Below the pieces are notes generated by a model that was not told where the DNA came from, did no database searches, and was given only the letters and a program-made list of their open reading frames with translations. A program made the translations under genes and the position numbers. Shown one piece after another: positions 27,340 through 36,479 of a DNA stretch of 64,000 bases; the stretch's first letter is position 1, and the number at the start of each line of letters is the position of its first letter. Location: contig NZ_BNBZ01000009.1 of the NCBI RefSeq assembly GCF_014656215.1, forward strand, positions 186,001-250,000, given 5' to 3'. Source of the stretch: Streptomyces zaomyceticus (GTDB lineage Bacteria > Actinomycetota > Actinomycetes > Streptomycetales > Streptomycetaceae).

Positions 27340-28440
27340 ATGCCACGTGGACGCCACCGCCATTCCCCGCCTCTGCACAAGCTGCTGCCGCCCTCCGCGG
27401 TGGCCGGCGCCGCGGTCGTGTGTGCCGCGGCCGCCTGGTTGCCCGGTGAAGCGGTCGTCGCGCGGCTGCTCGCGGCCGCGGCGGCCGCCGCCGCCGTCAC
27501 CGGAGCCGTCCTCATGCGCAGTTGGGACCGGAGCGCCGGTCTGCGGGTCGCCGAGCTCGACCGGGCGCGCACCGCCGACCAGTGGAAGGCCGAGGAGCGG
27601 CTCGCCGAGCTGGAGTCCGACCTGGAGGAGGCCCGCGCCCTGCGCTCCCGGCTCGACGCCAAGCTCCGCGCCAAGCGGGTGGAGCTCGCCGGGCTGCGCG
27701 GCGAGCACGCCGACCTGCTCCGCCGGTACGCCACGGCCGAGACCGAGCGGGCCAGCGCCCTGGAGGGCGCCCGCGTCCTGGCCCTGGAGAGCGCCGGTAC
27801 GGCCTCCGGAGCCAAGGCGCTGCCCGCCGGAGGGGCCATGCCCACTCCGGAGGCCTTCCGCAGCGCCGCCAAGGCGCTGCGGGACCTCCCGCGCAACGCC
27901 GCGGCCCAGCAGGCCCGTCGCACCACCGAGGCGGCCCGCGCGCGCGACATCGCCGAGCGGGCCCGCGAGACGGAGGAGCCGCAGGGGAAGCACGCGGCGG
28001 CCGCCGGAACCGAGCACACCCGCCCGGCCGCCCCCGCCCTCGCGCTCCCGCCGGCCGCGCCGGTCCCGCCCGCCTCCACCATGGTGCCCGCGGTGCCCAC
28101 CGCGGCCGCGATCGTCCCGTACGCCTCCCGCAGGCCCGCGCGCCCCGAGGGCAACTTCGACTTCTTCGGTACGCAGAAGGCGGCGGCCATCGAGGCCGTG
28201 CAGAACACGGATCTGGCCGACGTCGTGGGCGAGGAGGTCCTCGAAGAGGCCCTGGCGGCCCGGACGGCGCTCGGCGCCCCGGTCCTGACCCCCATCAGCC
28301 CCACCGGTACGCCCGGCAATCCGCTTGCTCCCCGCGTCCAGGCGCCGTCCAAGGCGGTCGGCCAGGTCATCGACCTGACCGCGCACGACGAGACCGAGCA
28401 GCTCGATGTGGCCGAGCTGCGCGGAGCGGTGAACTCGTGA
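27340..28440 (+). CDS. Conserved actinobacterial coiled-coil membrane protein
   Basis: I do not recognise a characterised family. The 366-residue protein has two short hydrophobic helices (about 18-35 and 40-60). A charged heptad-like region then runs from about 65 to 150 (RTADQWKAEERLAELESDLEEARALRSRLDAK is its core part), predicted to be a coiled coil. An Ala/Pro-rich linker and a C-terminal segment with NFDFFGTQKAAAIEAV follow. The ATG at 27340 fits the protein; longer frames to 27217 add no family-like sequence. Its stop overlaps the start of a GNAT gene by 4 bp (GTGA), so the two are coupled. Confidence 0.72.
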   Translation: MPRGRHRHSPPLHKLLPPSAVAGAAVVCAAAAWLPGEAVVARLLAAAAAAAAVTGAVLMRSWDRSAGLRVAELDRARTADQWKAEERLAELESDLEEARALRSRLDAKLRAKRVELAGLRGEHADLLRRYATAETERASALEGARVLALESAGTASGAKALPAGGAMPTPEAFRSAAKALRDLPRNAAAQQARRTTEAARARDIAERARETEEPQGKHAAAAGTEHTRPAAPALALPPAAPVPPASTMVPAVPTAAAIVPYASRRPARPEGNFDFFGTQKAAAIEAVQNTDLADVVGEEVLEEALAARTALGAPVLTPISPTGTPGNPLAPRVQAPSKAVGQVIDLTAHDETEQLDVAELRGAVNS

Positions 28441-28925
28441 CGTACCGCCTCGCCCGCCTCCCGGCAGGTGAGGCCGCCCGACACCGCGACGAGCTGCTCG
28501 TCCTGTGCGCGCAGGCCTTCTGCGGTGCCCCCTGGCACGAGCCGCCGCGCGGCGCCGTACGGACCGTGGACCGGCTGCTCGACTCGGCCGCGCGGAAGGA
28601 CGGCTTCGACGCGGTGATCGCGCTCGACGACGACGGCGCCCTGATCGGGTTCGCGGCCGGCTGGACCGACACCGTGCTGACCGGCGCGGAGCCCGCCTTC
28701 GAACTCGCCGAACTCGTCGTCGCCCCCGGCCTGCAGGGCCGCGGCGTCGGACGCGCGCTCCACGACCGCCTGCTCCTGGCCGGGGCGCCCGGCCGGGCCC
28801 TTCTCATGACCCTCGACGTACCGGAGCTGACGGGCCGGTACGAGCGCTGGGGCTGGACCGTGGTCGACCGGCGGCGCCCCGCCGAGGAGGAGCGGGAGTA
28901 CGTCGTGATGAGCCGCGGCCGCTGA
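28437..28925 (+). CDS. GNAT-family N-acetyltransferase
   Basis: This is a cytoplasmic acetyl-CoA-dependent acetyltransferase of 162 residues. The acetyl-CoA loop is seen as LAELVVAPGLQGRGVGRALHDRLL (the R/Q-x-x-G-x-G/A pattern), with an earlier substrate strand LIGFAAGWTD and a late strand TVVDRRRP. The GTG at 28437 overlaps the stop of the coiled-coil gene, implying coupled translation. Substrate not predictable; it could modify a small amine or a protein. Confidence 0.88.
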   Translation: MTYRLARLPAGEAARHRDELLVLCAQAFCGAPWHEPPRGAVRTVDRLLDSAARKDGFDAVIALDDDGALIGFAAGWTDTVLTGAEPAFELAELVVAPGLQGRGVGRALHDRLLLAGAPGRALLMTLDVPELTGRYERWGWTVVDRRRPAEEEREYVVMSRGR

Positions 28926-28958
28926 CCCTCGACGCGGCCGGGGATCAGGGGCCCGGGG

Positions 28959-30101
28959 CTACTTGTCGATGTCGCCGACGACGAAGAACAGCGAGCCCAG
29001 GATCGCCACCATGTCGGCGACGAGGGTCCCCGGCAGCAGCTCGACGAGGGCCTGGATGTTGTTGAACGAGGCCGAGCGGAGCTTCAGCCGGTACGGGGTC
29101 TTCTCCCCCTTGGACACCAGGTAGTAGCCGTTGACGCCGAGCGGGTTCTCGGTCCACGCGTACGTGTGACCCTCCGGAGCCTTGAGCACCTTCGGCAGCC
29201 GCTGGTTGATCGGCCCCTGCGGTAGCTCCGCCATCCGGTCCAGGCAGGCGTCCGCGAGGTCCAGGGAGTTGTGCGTCTGCTCCAGCAGGCACTCGAACCG
29301 GGCCAGGCAGTCGCCCTCCTCGCGCACGGCGACCTTCAGGGTGTCCCCGAGCTCCCCGTAGGCCAGGTACGGCTCGTCCCGGCGCAGGTCGAAGTCGACG
29401 CCCGAGGCACGGGCGATGGGTCCGGAGACGCCGTACGCGTGGACCGCGGCCGGGGACAGCACGCCGACCCCGCGCGTACGGCCCCGGAAGATCTCGTTGC
29501 CGAGGACGAGCCGGTCGTACACGTCCATCCGCGACCGCACGTCGGCGACGGCCTGCCGGGCCCGGCCCAGCCAGCCGGCGGGCAGGTCCTCCTTGAGACC
29601 GCCGACCCGGTTGAACATGTAGTGCATCCGGCCGCCGGAGACCTCCTCCATCACCGACTGGAGCTCCTCGCGCTCCCGGAAGGCGTGGAAGACCGGGGTG
29701 ATCCCGCCCAGTTCCAGGGGGTACGAGCCGAGGAACATCAGGTGGTTGAGCACCCGGTTCAGCTCGGCGAGGAGCGTCCGGGTCCACACCGCGCGCTCGG
29801 GCACCTCCATGCCCAGCATCCGCTCGACGGCCATGACCACGCCGAGCTCGTTGGAGAAGGCGGACAGCCAGTCGTGACGGTTGGCCAGCATGATGATCTG
29901 CCGGTAGTCCCGCGCCTCGAAGAGCTTCTCGGCGCCCCGGTGCATATAGCCGATCACCGGCTCGGCATGCCGCACGACCTCGCCGTCGAGCACGAGCCGG
30001 AGCCGGAGCACCCCGTGGGTCGAGGGATGCTGCGGCCCGATGTTCAGCACCATGTCGGTGCTCTCCGCCGCGCCGCCGATGCCGACCGTCGTCTCCGTCA
30101 T
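28959..30101 (-). CDS. nuoD: NADH-quinone oxidoreductase subunit D paralogue outside a nuo operon
   Basis: This resembles the 49-kDa quinone-site subunit of respiratory complex I. The 380-residue protein keeps the quinone-site signature [13 protein letters not shown] with its conserved histidine, [14 protein letters not shown], and the C-terminal [29 protein letters not shown]. It stands alone, with no other nuo genes within the window, so it is a second copy rather than part of the 14-gene operon. The ATG at 30101 opens [10 protein letters not shown]. Its partner subunits are unknown; it may substitute for NuoD in complex I or work in a partial complex. Confidence 0.93.
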   Translation of the reverse strand: MTETTVGIGGAAESTDMVLNIGPQHPSTHGVLRLRLVLDGEVVRHAEPVIGYMHRGAEKLFEARDYRQIIMLANRHDWLSAFSNELGVVMAVERMLGMEVPERAVWTRTLLAELNRVLNHLMFLGSYPLELGGITPVFHAFREREELQSVMEEVSGGRMHYMFNRVGGLKEDLPAGWLGRARQAVADVRSRMDVYDRLVLGNEIFRGRTRGVGVLSPAAVHAYGVSGPIARASGVDFDLRRDEPYLAYGELGDTLKVAVREEGDCLARFECLLEQTHNSLDLADACLDRMAELPQGPINQRLPKVLKAPEGHTYAWTENPLGVNGYYLVSKGEKTPYRLKLRSASFNNIQALVELLPGTLVADMVAILGSLFFVVGDIDK

Positions 30102-30270
30102 GCGGTCAGTATCCCCCGCGCCCCGGACCCCTCGCCGACCTGTCCACAGGCTCCGGGAGACGACCCGGCGGATGCCGGGGCAACCATCGCCGTACTTCGG
30201 GAGTCACACAGGTGTCCGACCGGCGGGAGGGTCCGCCTTCACGCTCAGTCCGAACGCTCCTGGAGGATCC

Positions 30271-31587
30271 ATGGCGCAACTCCGCGCCGCACTGGTCACC
30301 GCGACGGCTCTCGTCTGCGCGGTCGTCCCGGCCGCCGTGGCGGTCGCCGCACCGACGACTACCGCGACCGCGACCGGAACAGGGACCGCGACCGGAACGG
30401 AGACGGGGAAAGTCGTCCAGGAAGGCGGCCCGCTGGTCGTGCCCGTGGGCGACGAGGCCCCGGTGACGACCCGCTTCACCATCACCCTGCCGGCGTCCGT
30501 GACCGGCCGGGTGACCCTGGGACTGCTCGTCCCCATGCCCGGTCCCTCGGCGGGTGACGACAACCTGCCCTCCGCCACGTGCTCGGTGAACGGCGGCGCG
30601 TACCAGAGCTGCGGCTGGGGGTGGGAGAGCGCCGAGCAGAGCGACAGCTGGAACGACGGCTACGCGCTGTCCCTGCCGCCCACCGAGGCGGCCCGGACCC
30701 TCACCTATGTCCTCAGGATCGACACCAGCCGGTGGATCCTGATCGGAGAGCGCGCCGGAACCCTGGAGATGAAGGACGCGAGAGGGAACGTGGTGGCGAG
30801 CGGGCCGGCCGCCCTCCACTTCGTGCCCGGCACGCCTGAGCCGGGGGACAGGGCCACGGTCCACGCGCGCGACAAGAGCGGCGTGCTCTGGCAGTACGAG
30901 GCCACCTCCGACCCCGCCCGGCCCTTCAAAGCACGCACCCGGGTCGGTGGCGGCTGGAACGCGTACACCGCGATCACCAAGCTCAGCCCGACGGTGGCGG
31001 CCGGCTGGGGCAGCCTCGTCGCCCGGGACAAGGCCGGCGTGCTCTGGTACTACGAGGGCACCGGGAACCCGGCGCGGCCGTTCAAGGCACGCGCCCGGGT
31101 CGGTGGCGGCTGGAACACGTACACCTCGATCACCGGCACGCGCGGAAATCTGGTCGCGCGGGACCGCGACGGCGTCCTGTGGGCCTACGAGCGGACGGAC
31201 CTGTACGGCAACGACCGGGCGGTGTTCAAGCCGCGTGTGCGCGTGGGCGGGGGCTGGAACGCCTACAACCTCGTCACCAACCTCGCGGACAGGGTCGTGG
31301 CCCGCGACGCGAGTGGGGTGCTCTGGTCGTACGAGCACAAGGGCGACAACTGGTACGGGGAGGAGTTCGACGCGAAGGCCCCGTTCAAGCCGCGGGTCCG
31401 GGTCGGCGGCGGCTGGAACGCGTACACCGCCGTCACGGAGACGGCCGAGATGACCAAGCAGCTGACCTGGCGCGGTGACGGCATCGCGCGCGACCGGGAC
31501 GGCCGTCTCTGGCTCTACCACGCCACCCCGCACGCCGCCCGTACGCAGATCGGCCGGGGCTGGAACATCTACACCGCGATCATCTGA
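30271..31587 (+). CDS. Secreted tandem-repeat (beta-propeller-like) protein
   Basis: This is a predicted extracellular protein of 438 residues. The signal peptide (MAQLRAALVTATALVCAVV...) ends near AVAVA-AP and is followed by a Thr/Gly-rich stretch encoded by ACCG-rich DNA. An N-terminal domain (about 45-190) has paired cysteines (ATCSVNGG, SCGWGW). From about residue 195 there are five to six repeats of about 45-50 residues, each with ARDxxGVLWxYE and RVGGGWNAYT. They look like tachylectin or PQQ/VCBS-like propeller blades. The ATG at 30271 follows TGGAGG. The family is common in streptomycetes but its ligand is unknown; carbohydrate binding is a guess from tachylectin resemblance. Confidence 0.82.
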   Translation: MAQLRAALVTATALVCAVVPAAVAVAAPTTTATATGTGTATGTETGKVVQEGGPLVVPVGDEAPVTTRFTITLPASVTGRVTLGLLVPMPGPSAGDDNLPSATCSVNGGAYQSCGWGWESAEQSDSWNDGYALSLPPTEAARTLTYVLRIDTSRWILIGERAGTLEMKDARGNVVASGPAALHFVPGTPEPGDRATVHARDKSGVLWQYEATSDPARPFKARTRVGGGWNAYTAITKLSPTVAAGWGSLVARDKAGVLWYYEGTGNPARPFKARARVGGGWNTYTSITGTRGNLVARDRDGVLWAYERTDLYGNDRAVFKPRVRVGGGWNAYNLVTNLADRVVARDASGVLWSYEHKGDNWYGEEFDAKAPFKPRVRVGGGWNAYTAVTETAEMTKQLTWRGDGIARDRDGRLWLYHATPHAARTQIGRGWNIYTAII

Positions 31588-31588
31588 G

Positions 31589-31612
31589 CTGTTCCTGTTC
31601 CTGTTCCTGTTC
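31589..31612. repeat. Hexanucleotide microsatellite (CTGTTC)4
   Basis: Four perfect copies begin 2 bp after the stop codon of the secreted repeat protein and are followed by a degenerate fifth copy. Confidence 0.95.
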
Positions 31613-31670
31613 CTGATTCCGGCCCTGCTCCTCCTACTCCTGCTTCCCTCGTTCCCGGTCCGGCGGCGGG

Positions 31671-32699
31671 TCAGCCCGTCGCCGCCGGGACCCGCTGGGT
31701 CAGCCAGAGGAAGTCGCCGAGACCGCCGAGGGCGGTGAGCTCGGCGGCCTCGCCGGCCGAGGAGAGCGCACGGACGTACCCGGCGGGGTCGGTCGAGGCC
31801 AGCGAGAGCGGAGGCCGTCCGCCGGACACCCCGAGCGCCCGGAGGGCCTCCCGCTGCGTGACCAGCCCGGCCACGGGCCACCCCGCCGATGCCGCCCCGA
31901 CCGCTTCCGCGCACGCGTCCAGTGCCACATGGGCGGTCAGGTCGCAGTCTCCGTCCGGGACGGGCGGGACCTCGCGGCCCGCGCGGAAGCCGGTCAGGGA
32001 GCCGAAGGGCGGGCGGGCGGCCCGTACGTGCGCGTAGTCCACGGCCACCGCCCGGCCCTCCGCGAGGCAGGCCACCGCCGCCGTCCACGCCTCGTCGCGG
32101 GGCCGTCCGATCTCCGCGCGCGCGCCCGGCTCCCGCAGCGGCCACCAGCGGGCCAGCCACTCCGCGTCCGCGCCGGAGACGGGTCCGGCGAGCCGTTCCG
32201 TCCCGTCCGCGCGGACCTCCACGTACCGGGCCGTGCCCTCCGCGTCCGCCTCGGCCACGTCCACCGGCACGTTGTCGAGCCACTCGTTCGCGAAGAGCAG
32301 CCCCCGCACCCCCCGGGGCGGCCGGTCGCTCCACTCGATGCGGGGGTCGAGCCCCGCGGGACGGGCGGCGCGCTCGACGGCGTACGCCCGGACCGTCAGG
32401 GCGCCCGGCAGGCCGCTCGCCGTGTCCCCGGCTCCCGCGTCGGTCGCGGCGAGCACCCCGGTGAGCAGTTCGCCCCGCCCCGCTCCCACGTCCACGAGGG
32501 CGATCTCGGTCGTTCCCAGCTCCTCCGCGACCTCGCCGAGCAGCCGGGCCACGGCCGCCGCGAAGAGCGGGGAGGCGTGCACCGAGGTGCGGAAGTGCCC
32601 CGCAGGTCCCTCGGGGCGCAGATAGAAGCCCCCGGGGCCGTAGAGCGCCCGTTCCGTGGCCTCGCGCCACCCCTGCCACTGACACGTCTCATCCGTCAC
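31671..32699 (-). CDS. MidA/NDUFAF7-like SAM-dependent methyltransferase
   Basis: This 342-residue protein matches the SAM-dependent methyltransferase family of mitochondrial NDUFAF7/MidA, which methylates an arginine of the NDUFS2 (NuoD) subunit during complex I assembly. The SAM-binding loop is [11 protein letters not shown], followed by a conserved [16 protein letters not shown]. The N-terminal segment [20 protein letters not shown] is family-typical. The start is GTG 32699 with GGAG further upstream than ideal. It ends near a secreted-protein gene on the other strand. Its closeness to the lone nuoD paralogue (1.6 kb) is suggestive but may be coincidence. Confidence 0.88.
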   Translation of the reverse strand: MTDETCQWQGWREATERALYGPGGFYLRPEGPAGHFRTSVHASPLFAAAVARLLGEVAEELGTTEIALVDVGAGRGELLTGVLAATDAGAGDTASGLPGALTVRAYAVERAARPAGLDPRIEWSDRPPRGVRGLLFANEWLDNVPVDVAEADAEGTARYVEVRADGTERLAGPVSGADAEWLARWWPLREPGARAEIGRPRDEAWTAAVACLAEGRAVAVDYAHVRAARPPFGSLTGFRAGREVPPVPDGDCDLTAHVALDACAEAVGAASAGWPVAGLVTQREALRALGVSGGRPPLSLASTDPAGYVRALSSAGEAAELTALGGLGDFLWLTQRVPAATG

Positions 32700-32795
32700 G
32701 CGGTCCAGTCTCCACCTCGGGGAGTACGGGTCCCGCGCCAAGGATCGACCCCACGGTTGATCCCTGGACCATCGGCCTTCCCTACTCTGGGTGAC

Positions 32796-34004
32796 GTGCA
32801 GCGCCTTTACGACTTCATCCGCAGACACCCGACGGGCGTCGACACCTTCTGGGCGGTCGTCCTCCTGGGGTTCTCCATGCTGTGGGTCGTGTCGGCGGGC
32901 ACGGGCGCGGTGGAGGGCCACCCCGTCGGGTACGCCCTCGTCGCGGTGCTCTTCTCCCTGGTCGTGGCCCTGAGGCGCCGCACCCCGGAGAAGATGCTGG
33001 TCCTCGCGGTGGGCCTCGGGTTGGCACAGCTCGCCTTCGGCCTGACGCCGTTCATGGCCGACTTCGCCATGCTCGTGATCATCTACACCGTGGCCGCGCA
33101 CGACGGACCCCGCTGGGCGTCCCGGCTCGCGCTGGCCGGCGGACTCTCCGCCGCGACGCTCTCGCAGCTGAGATGGCCGGTGGACGGTCCGCAGTCGGGC
33201 GCGGCCCAGGTCTTCTTCACGATCATCATGACCGTGCCGTTCGCGCTCGCCTGGGTCCTCGGCGACTCGCTCCGCACCCGCCGCGCCTACTTCGCGCAGC
33301 TTGAGGAGCGGGCCTCCCGCCTGGAGAAGGAGCGCGAGGCGCAGGCCAAGGTCGCGGTCGCCGCCGAGCGGGCCCGGATCGCCCGCGAGCTGCACGACGT
33401 CGTCGCGCACAACGTGTCGGTGATGGTGGTGCAGGCCGACGGCGCCGCCTATGTCATGGACTCCTCCCCGGAGACCGCCAAGCAGGCCCTGGACACCATC
33501 TCCACCACGGGCCGGCAGGCACTCGCCGAGATGCGCAGACTCCTCGGCATCCTGCGCACCGGCGAGCACCAGGAGGCCGGGGAGTACGTGCCGCAGCCCG
33601 ATGTGAAGCAGATCGAGGACCTCGTCGAGCAGGTCAGGAGCGCCGGCCTCACCGTGGACTTCGCGATCGAGGGGAGCCCGCGTCCGCTGCCCAGCGGCGT
33701 CGAGCTCACCGCGTACCGGATCGTGCAGGAAGCCCTCACCAACACGCGCAAGCACGGCGGTCCCGACGTCGGCGCCAGCGTCCGGCTGGTCTACTTCGAC
33801 GACGGACTCGGGCTGCTCGTCGAGGACGACGGCCGGGGAGCGCCGCAGGAGATGTACGAGGACGGCGGCGCCGACGGCCGGGGCCACGGCCTGATCGGCA
33901 TGCGGGAGCGCGTCGGCATGGTCGGCGGCACGCTGGACGCGGGCCCGCGTCCCGGCGGAGGCTTCCGGATCAGTGCCCTGCTCCCGCTCAAGCCCGCTCA
34001 CTGA
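32796..34004 (+). CDS. NarL-type two-component sensor histidine kinase
   Basis: This membrane sensor kinase of 402 residues pairs with the LuxR-type regulator just downstream. Several hydrophobic helices occupy about residues 15-170. A coiled linker leads to the HisKA_3 box [23 protein letters not shown], with the phospho-accepting His in ELHD. The HATPase domain shows [14 protein letters not shown] (N box), LVEDDGRG and [16 protein letters not shown] chose GTG 32796; it has no ribosome site, and TACTCT lies eight bases before it, so the transcript may be leaderless. The input signal is unknown. Confidence 0.93.
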   Translation: MQRLYDFIRRHPTGVDTFWAVVLLGFSMLWVVSAGTGAVEGHPVGYALVAVLFSLVVALRRRTPEKMLVLAVGLGLAQLAFGLTPFMADFAMLVIIYTVAAHDGPRWASRLALAGGLSAATLSQLRWPVDGPQSGAAQVFFTIIMTVPFALAWVLGDSLRTRRAYFAQLEERASRLEKEREAQAKVAVAAERARIARELHDVVAHNVSVMVVQADGAAYVMDSSPETAKQALDTISTTGRQALAEMRRLLGILRTGEHQEAGEYVPQPDVKQIEDLVEQVRSAGLTVDFAIEGSPRPLPSGVELTAYRIVQEALTNTRKHGGPDVGASVRLVYFDDGLGLLVEDDGRGAPQEMYEDGGADGRGHGLIGMRERVGMVGGTLDAGPRPGGGFRISALLPLKPAH

Positions 34005-34021
34005 CGACCCGAAGGAATCTC

Positions 34022-34699
34022 ATGTCCATCCGCGTGATGCTTGTCGACGACCAGGTGCTGCTGCGTACCGGTTTCCGTATGGTGCTCGCCGCCCAGCCGG
34101 ACATGGATGTCGTGGCGGAGGCGGGCGACGGGGTCGAGGCGCTGGAAGTGCTGCGCTCGACGGCGGTCGACGTCGTGCTGATGGATGTGCGCATGCCCAA
34201 GCTCGACGGGGTGGAGACGACCCGGCGGATCTGTTCGCAGCCGGATGCTCCGAAGGTGCTGATCCTGACCACGTTCGACCTCGACGAGTACGCGTTCTCG
34301 GGGCTCAAGGCGGGGGCGAGCGGCTTCATGCTGAAGGACGTGCCCCCGGCGGAGCTGCTCGGGGCGATCCGCTCGGTGCACAGCGGTGACGCGGTGGTGG
34401 CGCCCTCGACCACCCGGCGGCTCCTCGACCGCTTCTCGCCGATGCTGCCGTCGACGGGCAAGGACCCCGAGCACAAGGAGCTGGGGCGGCTCACGGACCG
34501 GGAGCGCGAGGTGATGATGCTGGTCGCGCAGGGGCTGTCGAACGGCGAGATCGCCGCCCGGCTCGTCCTCTCGGAGGCGACGGTGAAGACCCATGTGGGC
34601 CGCATCCTGACCAAGCTGGGCCTGCGCGACCGTGTCCAGGTCGTCGTCCTCGCGTACGAGACGGGCCTCGTCCGGGCGGGCGGCGGCGCGGCGGGCTGA
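34022..34699 (+). CDS. LuxR/NarL-family response regulator
   Basis: This two-component output protein has 225 residues. The receiver domain has the acidic pair VDDQ, phospho-acceptor Asp in VLMDVRMPKLDG, and switch Lys in FMLKDVPP. The C-terminal helix-turn-helix is LTDREREVMMLVAQGLSNGEIAARLVLSEATVKTHVGRIL, typical of NarL/FixJ DNA-binding domains. ATG 34022 follows GAAGGAA. It lies 17 bp after the kinase stop, so the two form an operon. Target genes are not visible nearby. Confidence 0.95.
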   Translation: MSIRVMLVDDQVLLRTGFRMVLAAQPDMDVVAEAGDGVEALEVLRSTAVDVVLMDVRMPKLDGVETTRRICSQPDAPKVLILTTFDLDEYAFSGLKAGASGFMLKDVPPAELLGAIRSVHSGDAVVAPSTTRRLLDRFSPMLPSTGKDPEHKELGRLTDREREVMMLVAQGLSNGEIAARLVLSEATVKTHVGRILTKLGLRDRVQVVVLAYETGLVRAGGGAAG

Positions 34700-34824
34700 G
34701 CGGACGGGGCTCGGAGCGGGGGTGGCACCGGCTGGGGACGCTCCGGCTGGCGCGGAACCGGCTGGGCAGGCTCCGGGCGGGCCTCGCCCACATCCGCTTC
34801 GACCGAGGACCCGCCGGTCGGCCC

Positions 34825-35913
34825 CTATCGGAGCACGCTCTCCAGGAAGTCGCTGCCGAGGCGGGCGACGACGGCCACGTCCAGCTGGTGCAGGACGTAG
34901 CGGCCACGCCGCTGGGTGGTGATCAGACCGGCCTTCCTCATGACCGCGAGGTGGCGGGAGACCTCGGGGGCGCTGATGCCGTACGTGTCGGCCAGCTCGC
35001 TCGTCGAGTACGCCCCCCGGGCGAGGCTGCGGCTCAGCCGCATCCGCATCGGGTGGGCGACCGCCTCCATCCGCAGTTTGACCGTGTCGACGGGTGCGCC
35101 GCCGCCGAGGTCGCGGGCGGGCACCGGGTACTGGATCACCGGCTGCCAGCCGGGGGCGTGCAGCGCGAAGAGGTGCGGCCAACCGAAGGCGGTCGGCAGG
35201 AACGTCACGCCCGAGCCCTCGGCGTCGGTGCGGCCCTGGAGCAGCTTGTCGACGACGATCCGGGAGCCCGCCCCGTCCTCTTCGAGGACCATCGCGGAGG
35301 ACGCGTCGGCGACGGCCTCGGCCAGGCCCTTGCGGCGCATCAGCTCCGTCTTGTGGCGGGCGTCGGCGGAGAGCTGGACCCGGACGCGGCGCCAGGTGTC
35401 GGCGAAGAAGGCCTCGTCGCAGTCCTCCATGAGCCGCCGGATCCACGCGCGCGTGCCGGGCGGATCGGCGAGCATCCGCTCCACGAACGCCGCCTGGCGC
35501 GGTCCGCGCGCGGTGGCCAGTTCGAGCGCCCGGCGCCGCATCCGCTCGTCGACGAGAGGCGAGGGGGCGCCGCGCGAGTACCGGCTGGCGCAGGAGATCT
35601 CCAGGGCCGAGCCCACGTACTTCTCGTCGTCCATGCGGTCGAGGTCGTCCAGTTCCTCGGCGAGGGTCGCGCGGGGCTGGGCGGGCAGCAGGAAGTCGGA
35701 GCGGGTGGACCGCCACATGAAGTCGGCCTCGTGCAGCCGGTCGGCGAGCTCGGGTTCGAGCGCGGCGGCCGTCGTGGCCGCCCAGGCGTGGAGCCTGGCA
35801 TGGTGCGCGGGCTCGGCGAGGACGTGCAGGGAGGCGCCCAGCTCCGCCAGCGGCGAGGGGCAGAACACGATCCGCTCGCGCGGCAGTGCGGTGATGTCGA
35901 TGGTCACGCTCAC
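34825..35913 (-). CDS. ArsR-type transcriptional regulator with large N-terminal domain (DUF5937-like)
   Basis: This 362-residue regulator has an ArsR-like winged helix at its C-terminus (about 275-350): HPMRMRLSRSLARGAYSTSELADTYGISAPEVSRHLAVMRKAGLI and the wing RRGRYVLHQL. The N-terminal 260 residues form a separate domain (starting MSVTIDITALPRERIVFCPSPLAEL) that is probably for sensing or dimerisation, seen in many streptomycete regulators. There are no obvious metal-binding cysteine pairs. It starts at ATG 35913, divergent from a 68-codon gene, and two copies of a perfect palindrome lie between them, likely its operator. Confidence 0.88.
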   Translation of the reverse strand: MSVTIDITALPRERIVFCPSPLAELGASLHVLAEPAHHARLHAWAATTAAALEPELADRLHEADFMWRSTRSDFLLPAQPRATLAEELDDLDRMDDEKYVGSALEISCASRYSRGAPSPLVDERMRRRALELATARGPRQAAFVERMLADPPGTRAWIRRLMEDCDEAFFADTWRRVRVQLSADARHKTELMRRKGLAEAVADASSAMVLEEDGAGSRIVVDKLLQGRTDAEGSGVTFLPTAFGWPHLFALHAPGWQPVIQYPVPARDLGGGAPVDTVKLRMEAVAHPMRMRLSRSLARGAYSTSELADTYGISAPEVSRHLAVMRKAGLITTQRRGRYVLHQLDVAVVARLGSDFLESVLR

Positions 35914-35950
35914 CCCACCATGGTGCGGGGTGGGGCCGGGAAGGTGTCGC

Positions 35951-36025
35951 GCCGTTTGACGGGAGCCGTCAATCGACGTGACGGGGGGCCCGGGACCGCC
36001 GTTTGACGGGAGCCGTCAATCGACG
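35951..36025. promoter_or_regulatory. Duplicated palindromic operator between the ArsR-type gene and a small gene
   Basis: Two identical 28-bp units (35951-35978 and 35998-36025) each contain the perfect inverted repeat TTGACGG-GAG-CCGTCAA (35956-35972 and 36003-36019). Their centres are 47 bp apart. Position between divergent genes suggests binding sites for the ArsR-type regulator. Confidence 0.82.
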
Positions 36026-36060
36026 CGCCAGGGGCCTCGGGCCGGGCCCACGGTGAGGTC

Positions 36061-36267
36061 ATGAACGCGATGCACCAGTACCTCTTCGACACCTACCGCG
36101 CCGCTCGCCTCGGTGAGCCGATGCCGCCGGCGCCCGGCACCCATGACATCGCCGTCCTGCGGTCGGTCCGCGACCGGCGCCGCTTCGAGCGGGTGCTCGC
36201 GGGCCGCCCGGCGAGGGGCGGCCTGCGAGCCGCCCTGCGCCGTCGACTGCGCCGACGCGCCTCCTGA
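36061..36267 (+). CDS. Small basic protein (68 residues) opposite the ArsR-type gene
   Basis: This encodes a protein with a hydrophilic N-terminus (MNAMHQYLFDTYRAARLGEPMPP) and a strongly basic C-terminus (RRFERVLAG...ALRRRLRRR). ATG 36061 has GGTGAGG upstream. It lies after two palindromes shared with the divergent regulator gene, so it is probably co-regulated with it. No domain is recognised. The arginine-rich tail could bind nucleic acid or membrane lipid. Its stop lies in the first unit of a 25-bp tandem repeat. Confidence 0.62.
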   Translation: MNAMHQYLFDTYRAARLGEPMPPAPGTHDIAVLRSVRDRRRFERVLAGRPARGGLRAALRRRLRRRAS

Positions 36268-36400
36268 CCGCCGGACGCCCCCGCGCCTCCTGACCGCCGG
36301 ACGCCCCGCGCCTCCTGACCGCCGGACGCCCCGCGCCTCCTGACCGCTGGACGCCCCGCGCCTCCTGACCGCCGGACGCCCCGCGCCTCCTGACCGCCGG
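36261..36400. repeat. 25-bp tandem minisatellite, about 5.5 copies
   Basis: Units start at 36261 (26 bp, one extra C), 36287, 36312, 36337 (one substitution), 36362 and 36387 (14-bp partial). Each begins CTCCTGACCGCCGGACG and ends CGCGC. The first unit contains the stop codon of the 68-codon gene. There are no unique spacers, so it is not a CRISPR. Confidence 0.95.
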
Positions 36401-36479
36401 GGGCTCGTGACCGGGGGGCCGCGCGAGAAGAGGCCGCGCGAGAAGGGGATGCGGGGAAAGGGATTCGCGAACGGGCCCG

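Noticed and set aside
36261..36400. Possible CRISPR-like array
   Set aside because: The units are directly adjacent with no unique spacers, and no cas genes are present.
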